Below are positions 26,205 to 34,801 of a DNA stretch of 64,000 nucleotides, piece by piece. Location: assembly GCA_964413275.1 (NCBI GenBank), contig CAYPSO010000008.1, positions 8,567 to 72,566 of the forward strand, written 5' to 3'. Below the pieces are notes generated by a model. That model searched no databases and was not told the origin of the DNA. It worked only from the letters and a program-made list of their open reading frames with translations. Each line of letters begins with the position of its first letter. Positions within the stretch are counted from its first letter, which is position 1. The position numbers were made by a program, and so were the translations under genes. Source of the stretch: JAABRE01 sp964413275 (lineage in GTDB: Bacteria; Cyanobacteriota; Cyanobacteriia; Cyanobacteriales; JAABRE01).

Positions 26205-26998
26205 TATAGCAAGTCCATAAACTGGGACTGCAAACTTCTAAAAATGTACCAGCCTGAAGCCAAAACAATTATACCCGCTAATAACCCATGTAAAATCAAA
26301 AATGGATCTGGCCATTCCCCAGAAAGGGAAATTTGCCGCAGACTTTCAATAATTGGCAAAATAGGATTCAGTAATAAAATAGATTTAACTTCATCGGGAA
26401 CAATCTCCGCAGGGTAAAATACCGGAGAGCTTAAACCAAGTACAAATACGAGTATTTCATAAAAATAGCCCACATCTCGAAAAAATACGTATAAAGAACT
26501 TGCTAACAAGCCAACTCCACTACTAACTAGGGTTAAAGCAATAATCGGAAAAATTAAAGCCAACACATTAATTAAACTTTTAGATGTGATTAAAGTAACC
26601 AACATCAATAAGGGTAAAGCTGTCACGCTAAACTGAAATAAATTAGCAATTACTGTGGAAACAGGGAAAATTCCCATGGGCAACTGGATTTTATTTAATA
26701 ATTCTGAGTTTTCTACCACACTGGCTAAAGCTTGATTAGTGGCTGAGGAAAAAAAATTAATCACCACTAAACCAGTAAAGGCAGCCAAAATATAATTAAT
26801 TAGGGAAGAATCATAATAACTAGCAAAAGTAGCGCCAAAAATTGCTGTATAAATTCCCGTCATCATTAAAGGATTTAATAATGACCAATATACCCCTAAA
26901 ATTGAACCTCGGTAACGGACTTTGAGATTGCGATCAACTAAAACCTGTAGTAATTGTGAGTATCGATAAAGAATGGGGTTGCTTAATTTGAGAGTCAT
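26204..26998 (-). CDS. Polysaccharide export ABC permease (Wzm/TagG-like)
   Basis: A 264-aa permease of the ABC-2 type with six hydrophobic helices. The family pattern is clear: LKVRYRGSILGVYWSLLNPL near the N-terminus, then LPMGIFPVSTVIANLFQF, then LGLSSPVFYPAEIVPDEVKS near the C-terminus. With Wzt it would export an undecaprenyl-linked glycan or O-antigen-like polymer across the inner membrane. The glycosyltransferases of the pathway are not adjacent. Confidence 0.92.
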   Translation of the reverse strand: MTLKLSNPILYRYSQLLQVLVDRNLKVRYRGSILGVYWSLLNPLMMTGIYTAIFGATFASYYDSSLINYILAAFTGLVVINFFSSATNQALASVVENSELLNKIQLPMGIFPVSTVIANLFQFSVTALPLLMLVTLITSKSLINVLALIFPIIALTLVSSGVGLLASSLYVFFRDVGYFYEILVFVLGLSSPVFYPAEIVPDEVKSILLLNPILPIIESLRQISLSGEWPDPFLILHGLLAGIIVLASGWYIFRSLQSQFMDLL

Positions 26999-27092
26999 AG
27001 ATAAATAATCAAAGAGAAATTTCTTAATATAGTGCCAGATTCAGTTAAACTTAGGATGATTGATTGCATTATAGATAGTTATTTAAGTAAGA

Positions 27093-27284
27093 ATGGAAAT
27101 CGGGCAAAAAGTCAAGGTGTATCGTTTAAGAGACAGAGTATCTGCTGATGTAGTTAATACTCTGGGTAAAGTTGGAGTTATCAAGGACTTCAAAATGACT
27201 GATGGCAGTGGAATAGGTGCGGTTGTTGAATTTCCTGACAAAACTAGCACTTGGTTTTTTGACGACGAATTGAAAACTGTATAA
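27093..27284 (+). CDS. petP: Cytochrome b6f subunit PetP (DUF2862)
   Basis: A 63-residue SH3-like protein: MEIGQKVKVYRLRDRVSADV, then GKVGVIKDFKMTDGSGIGAV, then TWFFDDEL. It matches PetP, a small peripheral b6f subunit of cyanobacteria and red algae that modulates cyclic and linear electron flow. It lacks a membrane helix, as expected. Its neighbour is an ArsA/Get3-like ATPase and then chlG, all on the plus strand. Confidence 0.8.
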   Translation: MEIGQKVKVYRLRDRVSADVVNTLGKVGVIKDFKMTDGSGIGAVVEFPDKTSTWFFDDELKTV

Positions 27285-27398
27285 CAGTTATAAATCAATA
27301 GTTATCAGTTAACACATAGTAGTTCATAGTTTATGGTGTAATAACCTAGTTACTATGAACTACTCATTTTTGTAACCTAATCTATAGAGAGTGTTTAT

Positions 27399-28493
27399 AT
27401 GTCATTTATTCTGACTTTTTTAGGTAAAGGTGGTACAGGTAAAACCACAATCGCCATTGCCGCAGCTAAACAATTAGCTAATCTTGGTTCTAGGGTATTA
27501 TTGGTTAGCTCCGATACTAGCCCTGCTTTTGCTGGGATTTTAGGAGTTGAAACCAGTAGTCAACCCCAAGAAATTGGAGCTAATTTGGCTGTTGTTCAAT
27601 TTAAGGCAACGGAATTATTAGAAAAAAGCTGGGAAGATGTTAAGGAATTAGAAGCAAAATATCTCAAATCTCCTACTTTAAAAAATGTTTATGGGCAAGA
27701 ATTGGGTATTTTACCCGGAATGGATAATGCTCTGGCTTTAAATGCCCTACGAGAATATGACCAAAGTGGAAAATATGATGCCATTGTTTATGATGGTGAT
27801 GGTGATATGGCAACTTTACGGATGTTAGGTACACCGGAAATTATGAGTTGGTATATCCGTCGTTTTCGGCAAATTTTTAGCGAATCTGATATTGGTAAGG
27901 CAATTTCTCCATTTATTCAACCCGTAACTGGTGCGATTCTTAATGTCTCTTGGAATGCGGATAATTTTGCCCAAGAGCCAACTAATGAAGCTAATGAAAT
28001 CTTATCGGAAGGGAAAAAAGCAGTTAGCGATCCTAATCGAGTTGCTGCTTTTTTAGTCACTACTGAGGATAAAAATGCGATCGCAACTGCTAAATATTTG
28101 TGGGGCGGCGCACAACAAATTGGCTTAACAGTAGGTGGAGTTATTCTCAATCAAGCCCAAGTTACAGAAAACTTAACTCAAGAATTTAGTCATTTACCAA
28201 TTACTTCGATTCCCAAAAAAGATAGTGATTGGGAAAATCTCATTAATGCTTTACCTAACTTTAAGCAAGCTAATCAAGCACCTAAACCTATCACCATTGA
28301 CACCTCACAGCGTCAGGTTAAGGTCTTTTTACCCGGTTTTGATAAAAAAGAGGTTAAGTTAACTCAATATGGGCCAGAAATCACCATTGAAGCCGGAAAC
28401 CAACGCCGTAATATTTTCTTACCTGCTCCATTGACAGGGCAATCTGTTAAAGGTGCAAAATTTCAAGACGGTTATTTGATAATTTCTTTATAA
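27399..28493 (+). CDS. ArsA/Get3-like ATPase with C-terminal HSP20-like domain
   Basis: The N-terminus FLGKGGTGKTTIAIAAAKQL carries the deviant Walker A of the ArsA/Get3 class, followed by switch regions around LLVSSDTSPAFAGILG and DAIVYDGDGDMATLRML. Residues about 295-364 (KVFLPGFDKKEVKLTQYGPE to GYLIISL) form an alpha-crystallin-like domain seen in cyanobacterial and plastid ArsA proteins. It could target membrane proteins post-translationally; arsenite transport is unlikely, since no ArsB and no metal cysteines are seen. It lies between petP and chlG, which suggests thylakoid membrane protein assembly. Confidence 0.82.
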   Translation: MSFILTFLGKGGTGKTTIAIAAAKQLANLGSRVLLVSSDTSPAFAGILGVETSSQPQEIGANLAVVQFKATELLEKSWEDVKELEAKYLKSPTLKNVYGQELGILPGMDNALALNALREYDQSGKYDAIVYDGDGDMATLRMLGTPEIMSWYIRRFRQIFSESDIGKAISPFIQPVTGAILNVSWNADNFAQEPTNEANEILSEGKKAVSDPNRVAAFLVTTEDKNAIATAKYLWGGAQQIGLTVGGVILNQAQVTENLTQEFSHLPITSIPKKDSDWENLINALPNFKQANQAPKPITIDTSQRQVKVFLPGFDKKEVKLTQYGPEITIEAGNQRRNIFLPAPLTGQSVKGAKFQDGYLIISL

Positions 28494-28494
28494 G

Positions 28495-28530
28495 AGCGAT
28501 TAGCGATTAGCTGTTAGCTTTTAGCTGTTA
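28495..28530. repeat. Heptamer repeat (TTAGCGA/TTAGCTG)
   Basis: Four to five degenerate 7-bp units (GCGATTAGCGATTAGCTGTT) fill the gap before chlG. Same family as 22432. Confidence 0.7.
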
Positions 28531-28552
28531 ACGAATAACATAGGAAAAAAAA

Positions 28553-29542
28553 ATGTCAGAAACGAGTAATACAGAAACCGAACAAGTCAAAGATAATGGC
28601 TCAAAAGCTAGGCAACTTTTGGGGATGAAAGGTGCATCTTCTGGGGAAACTTCCATTTGGAAAATCAGGCTACAGTTAATGAAGCCCATTACTTGGATTC
28701 CTTTAATTTGGGGAGTTGTATGTGGTGCAGCTTCCAGTGGTCATTATATTTGGGGTGTAGAAGATTTTCTCAAGGCTTTAACCTGTATGTTGCTTTCCGG
28801 GCCTTTTATGACTGGCTATACCCAAACCCTCAATGATTTTTACGATCGCGAAATTGATGCGATTAACGAGCCTTATCGTCCTATTCCCTCTGGTGCAATT
28901 TCTATTCCCCAAGTTGTAGCGCAAATTATAGTTTTGTTATTTGGAGGTGTAGGATTAGGTTATCTTTTAGACCTTTGGGCTGGTCATGATTTTCCCATCA
29001 TGGCTAGTTTAACTTTTTTTGGTGCATTTATTGCCTATATTTATTCGGCTCCACCATTGAAATTAAAACAGAATGGTTGGCTCGGAAATTATGCTTTAGG
29101 TGCTAGTTATATTGCCCTACCTTGGTGGGCTGGCCATGCGCTTTTTGGGGAATTAAACTGGACTATTGTAGTGCTGACTTTGTTTTATAGTTTAGCTGGA
29201 TTAGGAATTGCTGTCGTTAACGACTTTAAGAGTGTAGAGGGCGATAGCCAACTGGGTTTAAAATCTTTACCTGTTATGTTTGGAGTTACAACAGCAGCAT
29301 GGATTTGTGTTTTAATGATTGATATATTTCAGTTTGGAATTGCTGGTTATTTAATTAGTATTCACGAAAATCTTTATGCTGCAATTCTGATTTTATTAGT
29401 AATTCCTCAAATCACTTTTCAAGATATGTATTTCTTAAAAGATCCTTTGAAAAATGATGTTAAATATCAAGCAAGTGCGCAACCTTTTCTCGTATTAGGA
29501 ATGTTAGTAGCGGGTTTAGCTTTAGGACATAGTGGCATTTAA
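28553..29542 (+). CDS. chlG: Chlorophyll synthase
   Basis: ChlG esterifies chlorophyllide with phytyl- or geranylgeranyl-PP in the thylakoid membrane. It is a UbiA-family prenyltransferase with about eight helices. The first Asp-rich motif is NDFYDREIDAINEPYRPIPS (about residues 106-125) and the second is VVNDFKSVEGDSQLGLKSLP. The N-terminal KARQLLGMKGAS and the length of 329 aa match cyanobacterial ChlG. It works with ChlP (2230-3453) for the phytol tail. It sits 60 bp after the ArsA-like ATPase. Confidence 0.96.
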   Translation: MSETSNTETEQVKDNGSKARQLLGMKGASSGETSIWKIRLQLMKPITWIPLIWGVVCGAASSGHYIWGVEDFLKALTCMLLSGPFMTGYTQTLNDFYDREIDAINEPYRPIPSGAISIPQVVAQIIVLLFGGVGLGYLLDLWAGHDFPIMASLTFFGAFIAYIYSAPPLKLKQNGWLGNYALGASYIALPWWAGHALFGELNWTIVVLTLFYSLAGLGIAVVNDFKSVEGDSQLGLKSLPVMFGVTTAAWICVLMIDIFQFGIAGYLISIHENLYAAILILLVIPQITFQDMYFLKDPLKNDVKYQASAQPFLVLGMLVAGLALGHSGI

Positions 29543-29550
29543 TATTGTAG

Positions 29551-29570
29551 TAGGGTGGGCAATACCCACC
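29551..29570. repeat. TAGGGTGGGCAATACCCACC palindrome
   Basis: Short-form member of the dispersed palindrome family, between the convergent chlG and kinase genes. It may also act as a terminator hairpin. Confidence 0.6.
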
Positions 29571-29585
29571 TAATAAAAATTTTAA

Positions 29586-31607
29586 CTAAGATTTAATTAG
29601 GTGTTTTTCTGTTTCCCTATATTTTTTAATATTATTATAGTTAATAATTATTTTATAAATAAAAAAGCCTAATAAAAGACTGCTATTAATGCATAAAGGT
29701 AATAACAAATAAATAAAATCTTTTAAGTATAAACTCATTGCCATAATAGCTGAAAAACTGGTTGTAAATAATAAAAATACAATAGCCCATTGAGTCTTAT
29801 ATTCTGTCGCAATAAGTTTACGATATAAATAAATAACTAATCCTAAAAATAATCCCAATAAATTAAATATAATAAAATTCAAAATTCCTAAACCTATTAT
29901 TTGTAATAAATAATTAATAGAATTATCTAAATTGGTTTTGAAATAAAACAGTAATCCCAAACAAACTATTAACTCAAAAAATACTAGCCAAAATATATGA
30001 GTAAAGGAATTTTGGCAAAACATAAGAAATATCTGATTATTACCGCTTAATTTCTTTTTCCAATAGTTAATCCCTAATTGTAACCCATCAATAATATTGG
30101 CGATCGCAATAATTAAACCTACAATTATTTTAGTTAGAATTTCTTTATTTTTTGATGAAAAAATATCTTTTACTTGAGCAAAATCTATATTTTTTTGCCA
30201 AAATAACTGTAAACTATTTAAATAATCTTGACCATGAAATAAGCAGTAGAGAATAGCAATTAATAAAAGTGTAAAACCCAACCATGATTTATAGGGAAAT
30301 TGACTAACATTAAGAGAAATAGGAGCAGTTTTGACTATAACTGTAAGACTATATTTTTTTTCACCCGGATTAATTAATAATAATAGTCTTCTTTTATAAA
30401 TGCGATCGCATTGAAGTTTGCTAGTATCTATCTTGATAATAGAATTAATGGATTCTGGTTGATGGGAAAAAAATCTGTTTTGTCTAAAAGAGATCCAAGG
30501 ATGATTATTATCAGTATAGGGTGGATCTTTAGGATTAGGTTTTATGTGCCATTCTCCAGAAATAGCACCTTCTTTAGTGTAATTACTAATATTAATATTT
30601 CCTACTAAAAATTGACCTTTTTTATCGGCTTTTAGCTTAACTTCTTTTGTATTTAATTTAATATTGGGTTTAATTATAGGAGTTTGAAGAACTGTTTTAG
30701 CAGTTTGATTAATTGTCGTTGGACGATTTACCGGATTATCTAAAGCTTTTAATACTTCCTTGGCTGAACTATAGCGATTTTGGTAATTTATTTGTAATAA
30801 TTTATTTAAAATTTCTCGTAAATTTGGTTTTAAACTAATAGTCAGATAATCTTGCCAATTTTCCGTCCAACTATATCCTTTAATTTGATATAAATCCCAA
30901 GGATTTTTGCCAGTTAATAAATGAAAACAAGTTGCACCCAAACTATATAAATCACTAGCAGGATAAACTTTACCCTCATTCATTTGTTCCCAAGGTACAT
31001 AACCAAAAGAACCAATAGTTGTTCCTTTCGCTACAGTTTTTTGAGATATATTTCTGGCAATACCAAAATCAATTAAAAATAATTTATTATCACTTTTTCT
31101 TCGTAAAATATTTTCAGGTTTTATGTCTCGGTGAATTACTTTACCTTGATGAATAAATTGTAATATATCTAATAATTCTCTTAAAAGTTGTTCGATTTTT
31201 TTCTCACTAAAATTTCCTTTTTTTTCTAACTCTTGTAATAAATTATCTCCTTCAATAAATTCTTGGACTAAATATAATCTATTATCTTGTTCTAAAAATG
31301 CTAAAAGTTCGGGAATTTGGGGATGTTTTCCTAAATCTTTTAAACAATTTGCTTCTTGTTTAAATAATTGCATAGACTTTTGATAAGCCTCTCCTCCTTG
31401 TTGACTAGGAAGAAATTGCTTAATCACACAAGTTGTATTTAATCTTTGTTCATCAAGAGCTTTAAAAGTTCGACCAAAACCCCCTTCTCCAATATATTTA
31501 ATCGCTCGATAACGCTCTCCTAATAATAATTTACTACCACAAACTTGACAAAATTTGTGTTCTAAAAGATTTTTATTTAAGCAATTAGGATTAAAACATT
31601 CACTCAT
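29586..31607 (-). CDS. Ser/Thr protein kinase with N-terminal zinc ribbon and C-terminal membrane domain
   Basis: Residues 5-22 hold a four-cysteine ribbon (CFNPNC...CQVC), as in SpkB-type cyanobacterial kinases. The kinase domain (about 32-290) has the glycine loop IGEGGFGRTFKA, the lysine in CVIKQF, catalytic HRDIKPEN, LIDFGIAR and SDLYSLGATCFHLLTG, so it looks active. Residues about 320-425 form a beta-rich domain with a WHIKPN segment. From about 435 there are six or so hydrophobic helices. The output domain is unknown. Confidence 0.9.
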   Translation of the reverse strand: MSECFNPNCLNKNLLEHKFCQVCGSKLLLGERYRAIKYIGEGGFGRTFKALDEQRLNTTCVIKQFLPSQQGGEAYQKSMQLFKQEANCLKDLGKHPQIPELLAFLEQDNRLYLVQEFIEGDNLLQELEKKGNFSEKKIEQLLRELLDILQFIHQGKVIHRDIKPENILRRKSDNKLFLIDFGIARNISQKTVAKGTTIGSFGYVPWEQMNEGKVYPASDLYSLGATCFHLLTGKNPWDLYQIKGYSWTENWQDYLTISLKPNLREILNKLLQINYQNRYSSAKEVLKALDNPVNRPTTINQTAKTVLQTPIIKPNIKLNTKEVKLKADKKGQFLVGNINISNYTKEGAISGEWHIKPNPKDPPYTDNNHPWISFRQNRFFSHQPESINSIIKIDTSKLQCDRIYKRRLLLLINPGEKKYSLTVIVKTAPISLNVSQFPYKSWLGFTLLLIAILYCLFHGQDYLNSLQLFWQKNIDFAQVKDIFSSKNKEILTKIIVGLIIAIANIIDGLQLGINYWKKKLSGNNQIFLMFCQNSFTHIFWLVFFELIVCLGLLFYFKTNLDNSINYLLQIIGLGILNFIIFNLLGLFLGLVIYLYRKLIATEYKTQWAIVFLLFTTSFSAIMAMSLYLKDFIYLLLPLCINSSLLLGFFIYKIIINYNNIKKYRETEKHLIKS

Positions 31608-31616
31608 TACAATTTA

Positions 31617-32270
31617 CTAATTAGAGTAATTTTCACTTAAATATTGTTCAAATTTTCTTAAAGCAACACTAGAGCCATTTTCCCAAGCAAATTCTACATA
31701 TTCTGGAATAATTTCTAGGAGAGAAAACTCATTAAAAATGATACTACTATCTACAGCTAAATATTCTCCATTTTCATAAACATATATAGATAATTTTCCT
31801 GGTCGATAAATCCATAATTCAGGAATAGCTAGAAGTAAATAATATTCAGGATTAGTGAAAGAAGTAAGGTCAACTTCGACAGCTAAATCGGGAGGTGGAA
31901 GTTTACTTAAATCTATTTTTTCTTGACCTAAAATAGCTTGACGATTATTAATATAAAAACAAGTATCTGGTTCGACTCCTGCTTGTGGGAATTTTTTTAA
32001 AGTAATTGGATCGAAACATTCCCAATCTTTACCTTGATGGTGCAATAAAATTTTAATTAAATCTCTTAAGGTATCAATTCTTTTTCCATGAGCAGGTAAA
32101 GGAGACATTAATAAAATTTCTTGAGTATAATTATTAAAATAAATTTTAGGATAAATATTTTCCTGACGAATGTTTAAAAGTTCTTCATAATCTGACCAAG
32201 TTTGCTGACGCAAAATAATTTCACCACCCGGAGGTAAACTAATTGTATCTGAACTAAGGGTAACTAACAT
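31617..32270 (-). CDS. Uma2 family PD-(D/E)XK nuclease-like protein (tandem copy 1)
   Basis: A 217-residue DUF820/Uma2 protein. Landmarks are SDYEELLNIRQENIYPKIYF at the N-terminus, EILLMSPLPAHGKRIDTLRD, the core GVEPDTCFYI and PPDLAVEVDL, which hold the D and ExD/K-type residues of the restriction-endonuclease-like fold, and IPELWIYRPGKL. Function is unknown, although many copies occur in cyanobacteria. It is about 95 percent identical by eye to the adjacent gene at 32285. Confidence 0.88.
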   Translation of the reverse strand: MLVTLSSDTISLPPGGEIILRQQTWSDYEELLNIRQENIYPKIYFNNYTQEILLMSPLPAHGKRIDTLRDLIKILLHHQGKDWECFDPITLKKFPQAGVEPDTCFYINNRQAILGQEKIDLSKLPPPDLAVEVDLTSFTNPEYYLLLAIPELWIYRPGKLSIYVYENGEYLAVDSSIIFNEFSLLEIIPEYVEFAWENGSSVALRKFEQYLSENYSN

Positions 32271-32284
32271 AATTACGAATTAAT

Positions 32285-32932
32285 TTAATAATTTTCACTT
32301 AAATATTGTTCAAATTTTCTTAAAGCAACACTAGAGCCATTTTCCCAAGCAAATTCTACATATTCTGGAATTATTTCTAGTAGAGGAAACTCATTAAAAA
32401 TGATACTATTATCTACGGTTAAATATTCTCCATTTTCATAAACATATATAAATAATTTTCCTTGTCGATAGATCCATAATTCAGGAATAGCTAAAGGTAA
32501 ATAATATTCAGGTTTAGTTAAACAAGTAAGGTCAACTTCTACAGCTAAATCGGGAGGTGGAAGTTGAGTTAAATCTATTTTTTCTTGACCCAAAATAGCT
32601 TCTCGATTATTAATATAAAAACAAGTATCTGGTTCGACTCCTGCTTGTGGGAATTTTTTTAAAGTAATTGGATCGAAACATTCCCAATCTTTACCTTGAT
32701 GGTGCAATAAAATTTTAATTAAATCTCTTAAGGTATCAATTCTTTTTCCATGAGCAGGTAAAGGAGACATTAATAAAATTTCTTGAGTATAATTATTAAA
32801 ATAAATTTTAGGATAAATATTTTCCTGACGAATGTTTAAAAGTTCTTCATAATCTGACCAAGTTTGCTGACGCAAAATAATTTCACCACCCGAAGGTAAA
32901 CTAATTTTATCCGAACTAAGTGTAACTAACAT
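32285..32932 (-). CDS. Uma2 family protein (tandem copy 2)
   Basis: A 215-residue twin of the preceding protein, with identical stretches over most of the length and scattered substitutions (for example DLTCLTKPEYYLPLAIPELW against DLTSFTNPEYYLLLAIPELW). The 14-bp gap and DNA-level near identity, which includes silent sites, show a recent tandem duplication. The same PD-(D/E)XK-type residues are kept in both, so neither is obviously dead. Confidence 0.88.
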   Translation of the reverse strand: MLVTLSSDKISLPSGGEIILRQQTWSDYEELLNIRQENIYPKIYFNNYTQEILLMSPLPAHGKRIDTLRDLIKILLHHQGKDWECFDPITLKKFPQAGVEPDTCFYINNREAILGQEKIDLTQLPPPDLAVEVDLTCLTKPEYYLPLAIPELWIYRQGKLFIYVYENGEYLTVDNSIIFNEFPLLEIIPEYVEFAWENGSSVALRKFEQYLSENY

Positions 32933-33054
32933 AAATCGTCTCTGTCTTAATTATTAATAGTATAACTTAAGAAAAAATAGATACCTTCAACTTAAAAAAA
33001 ATCAAGCTAAAATGCTAAAAGTATATATCTAAAAATAGTTATAGTATTTAAGTT

Positions 33055-34263
33055 ATGAAAAGAAGAGAATTTGTACAAGTTTTAGCTGGAGCAACTCTTA
33101 TACCCATTGGTATTAATGCTTGGGTTGCTAGGGGAATGGCTCAAACTGAAAATAATAAAAGGCTTATTGTTGTTTTTCTCCGAGGTGCTGTTGATGGTTT
33201 AAACGTAGTTGTACCCTATCAAGACACTAACTATTATGAAGCAAGGCCAACCATTGCCTTAGCAACTCCGGGGGAATCCGAAGGAGTAATCAACTTAGAT
33301 GGTTATTTTGGCTTGCATCCTGCCTTAAATAATTTGATGCCTTTCTGGCAAGAAAAAAGTTTAGCTTTTATTCATGCTTGCGGCTCACCAGAATCCACGC
33401 GCTCTCATTTTGATGCCCAAGACTATATGGAAAGCGGTACTCCGGGGGTTAAAAACATTGATACTGGTTGGCTGAATCGCTTACTCGCTAATCTTCCCAA
33501 AGGAAAACCAACTCAAGCAGTAAATTTAGGCAGCACTACCCCTCGCATTCTTCAGGGTACAATGCCTGTAGCTAATTTGGCTAGTGGTCGTAGTGGTCTT
33601 CAAAGATTGCCTGTGGATAATCCTGTTATTAGCAAAGCTTTTGATCGTTTATATAGTGGTGAAGATGCCCTTAGTCTAGCCTATAAACAGGGTGAACAAG
33701 CACGCAAAATCATTTTAAACGAACTAGAAAATGAAATGATAACTTCTGCTAAAGGTGCGCCATCCCCGATGGATTTTGCCACAGATGCCCGTCGAGTAGC
33801 TAAATTAATGGTAAGTGATGCCAAAACCCAAATAGCTTTTATGGCTTCGGGAGGATGGGATACTCACGTTAATGAAACACCAAGTTTAAATAGAAATTTA
33901 AGCTCTTTAGGTGAAGGATTAAATGCTCTCGTAAAAGAATTAGGTACGCTTTATGAGGATACAGTTATCCTTGTTATGTCTGAATTTGGGCGCACTGTTA
34001 AGGAAAATGGCAATTTAGGAACAGATCACGGTCACGGTAATGTAATGTGGTTACTAGGCGGAAATTTACGTGGTGGCGAGATTTATGGCGAATGGCCAGG
34101 TTTAGAAAAAGATGATTTATTTGAAGGTAGAGATTTAGCTATTACCACTGATTTTCGAGAGCCAATTGCTTCTATTTTAGTTGACCATTTAAACTTACCT
34201 CAAAGTAATCTTACAGATATTTTCCCCGGTTACAGTTGGAAAAACAGTCTTAAATTAATATGA
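33055..34263 (+). CDS. DUF1501 family Tat-exported protein
   Basis: A 402-residue member of the DUF1501 group (alkaline-phosphatase-like fold). The N-terminus MKRREFVQVLAGATLIPIGI is a twin-arginine-type signal ending near ARGMAQT. Family motifs follow: VVFLRGAVDGLNVVVPYQD, FIHACGSPESTRSHFDAQDY, ASGGWDTHVNE and SEFGRTVKENGNLGTDHGHG. It is probably periplasmic. The enzymatic role is not established. It is a single gene divergent from the Uma2 pair. Confidence 0.88.
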   Translation: MKRREFVQVLAGATLIPIGINAWVARGMAQTENNKRLIVVFLRGAVDGLNVVVPYQDTNYYEARPTIALATPGESEGVINLDGYFGLHPALNNLMPFWQEKSLAFIHACGSPESTRSHFDAQDYMESGTPGVKNIDTGWLNRLLANLPKGKPTQAVNLGSTTPRILQGTMPVANLASGRSGLQRLPVDNPVISKAFDRLYSGEDALSLAYKQGEQARKIILNELENEMITSAKGAPSPMDFATDARRVAKLMVSDAKTQIAFMASGGWDTHVNETPSLNRNLSSLGEGLNALVKELGTLYEDTVILVMSEFGRTVKENGNLGTDHGHGNVMWLLGGNLRGGEIYGEWPGLEKDDLFEGRDLAITTDFREPIASILVDHLNLPQSNLTDIFPGYSWKNSLKLI

Positions 34264-34331
34264 GTTTGTTATTGGTTATTGGTTACTCGTTACTTCTACA
34301 CTACTAGAATCGAGTATATTTTTTAATTTCA

Positions 34332-34400
34332 GTAGGGTGGGTTAGGCGATGATAAACATTCAAAATAAACCTAAAGTTATTAATTTGCCGTAACCCACCA
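34332..34400. repeat. Diverged GTAGGGTGGGTTA...TAACCCACCA palindrome
   Basis: A long-form variant of the dispersed palindrome, with GTAGGGTGGGTTAGGCGAT at one end and TTGCCGTAACCCACCA at the other, in the gap after the DUF1501 gene. Confidence 0.6.
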
Positions 34401-34515
34401 TCCAAAATTTTATACCTACTTTTTCCGACTTTAAATTAAACTACTTTTTCCGACTGACAAAATAGCATGGGTTTTTTAGAATAATTGCTAACAACAATGA
34501 ATCCTAAAATATCTC

Positions 34516-34635
34516 ATGCTAAATAATTCTATATCTGTCATAGATTTAACGAAATCTAATAATTATCAACAAATTAATGTTGAAATAGATAAACTGCTTA
34601 ATCGTTATCTTTCTCTAAAACAGAGGAAAAATTGA
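34516..34635 (+). CDS. Small open frame, possibly N-terminal relic (39 aa)
   Basis: ATG 34516 opens MLNNSISVIDLTKSNNYQQI, then EIDKLLNRYLSLKQRKN and a stop. No clear ribosome site is seen. It lies just before the fragment at 34658-34801, in a different frame, and may be the N-terminal end of the same lost gene. I recognise no family. Confidence 0.25.
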   Translation: MLNNSISVIDLTKSNNYQQINVEIDKLLNRYLSLKQRKN

Positions 34636-34657
34636 TGAAAATAATCATATTTTATAA

Positions 34658-34801
34658 TTGGGTTTGTGGGAAAAAGAAGAGCAAAGACACGCTCCTGTTT
34701 TAATAAGAGTTTATCAACAATTAACAGGAGAAAAGTTTATTCCTCAAAGTAAAAAAGCACGTCTCTATCAACCAACAAATAAACCTCAAGAACATTATAA
34801 A
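34658..34801 (+). pseudogene. C-terminal scrap of a ferritin-like protein, in frame with uppS
   Basis: The 48 codons before the uppS ATG are open and protein-like: LWEKEEQRHAPVLIRVYQQL, then TGEKFIPQSKKARLYQP. The EEQRH pattern suggests a di-iron or ferritin-like four-helix protein. Normal UppS proteins have no such extension, so I treat it as a gene remnant that happens to be in frame. Confidence 0.45.

Noticed and set aside
27399..28493. Arsenical pump ATPase
   Set aside because: It has a single P-loop half with an HSP20-like domain and lacks the metal cysteines and an arsB neighbour.
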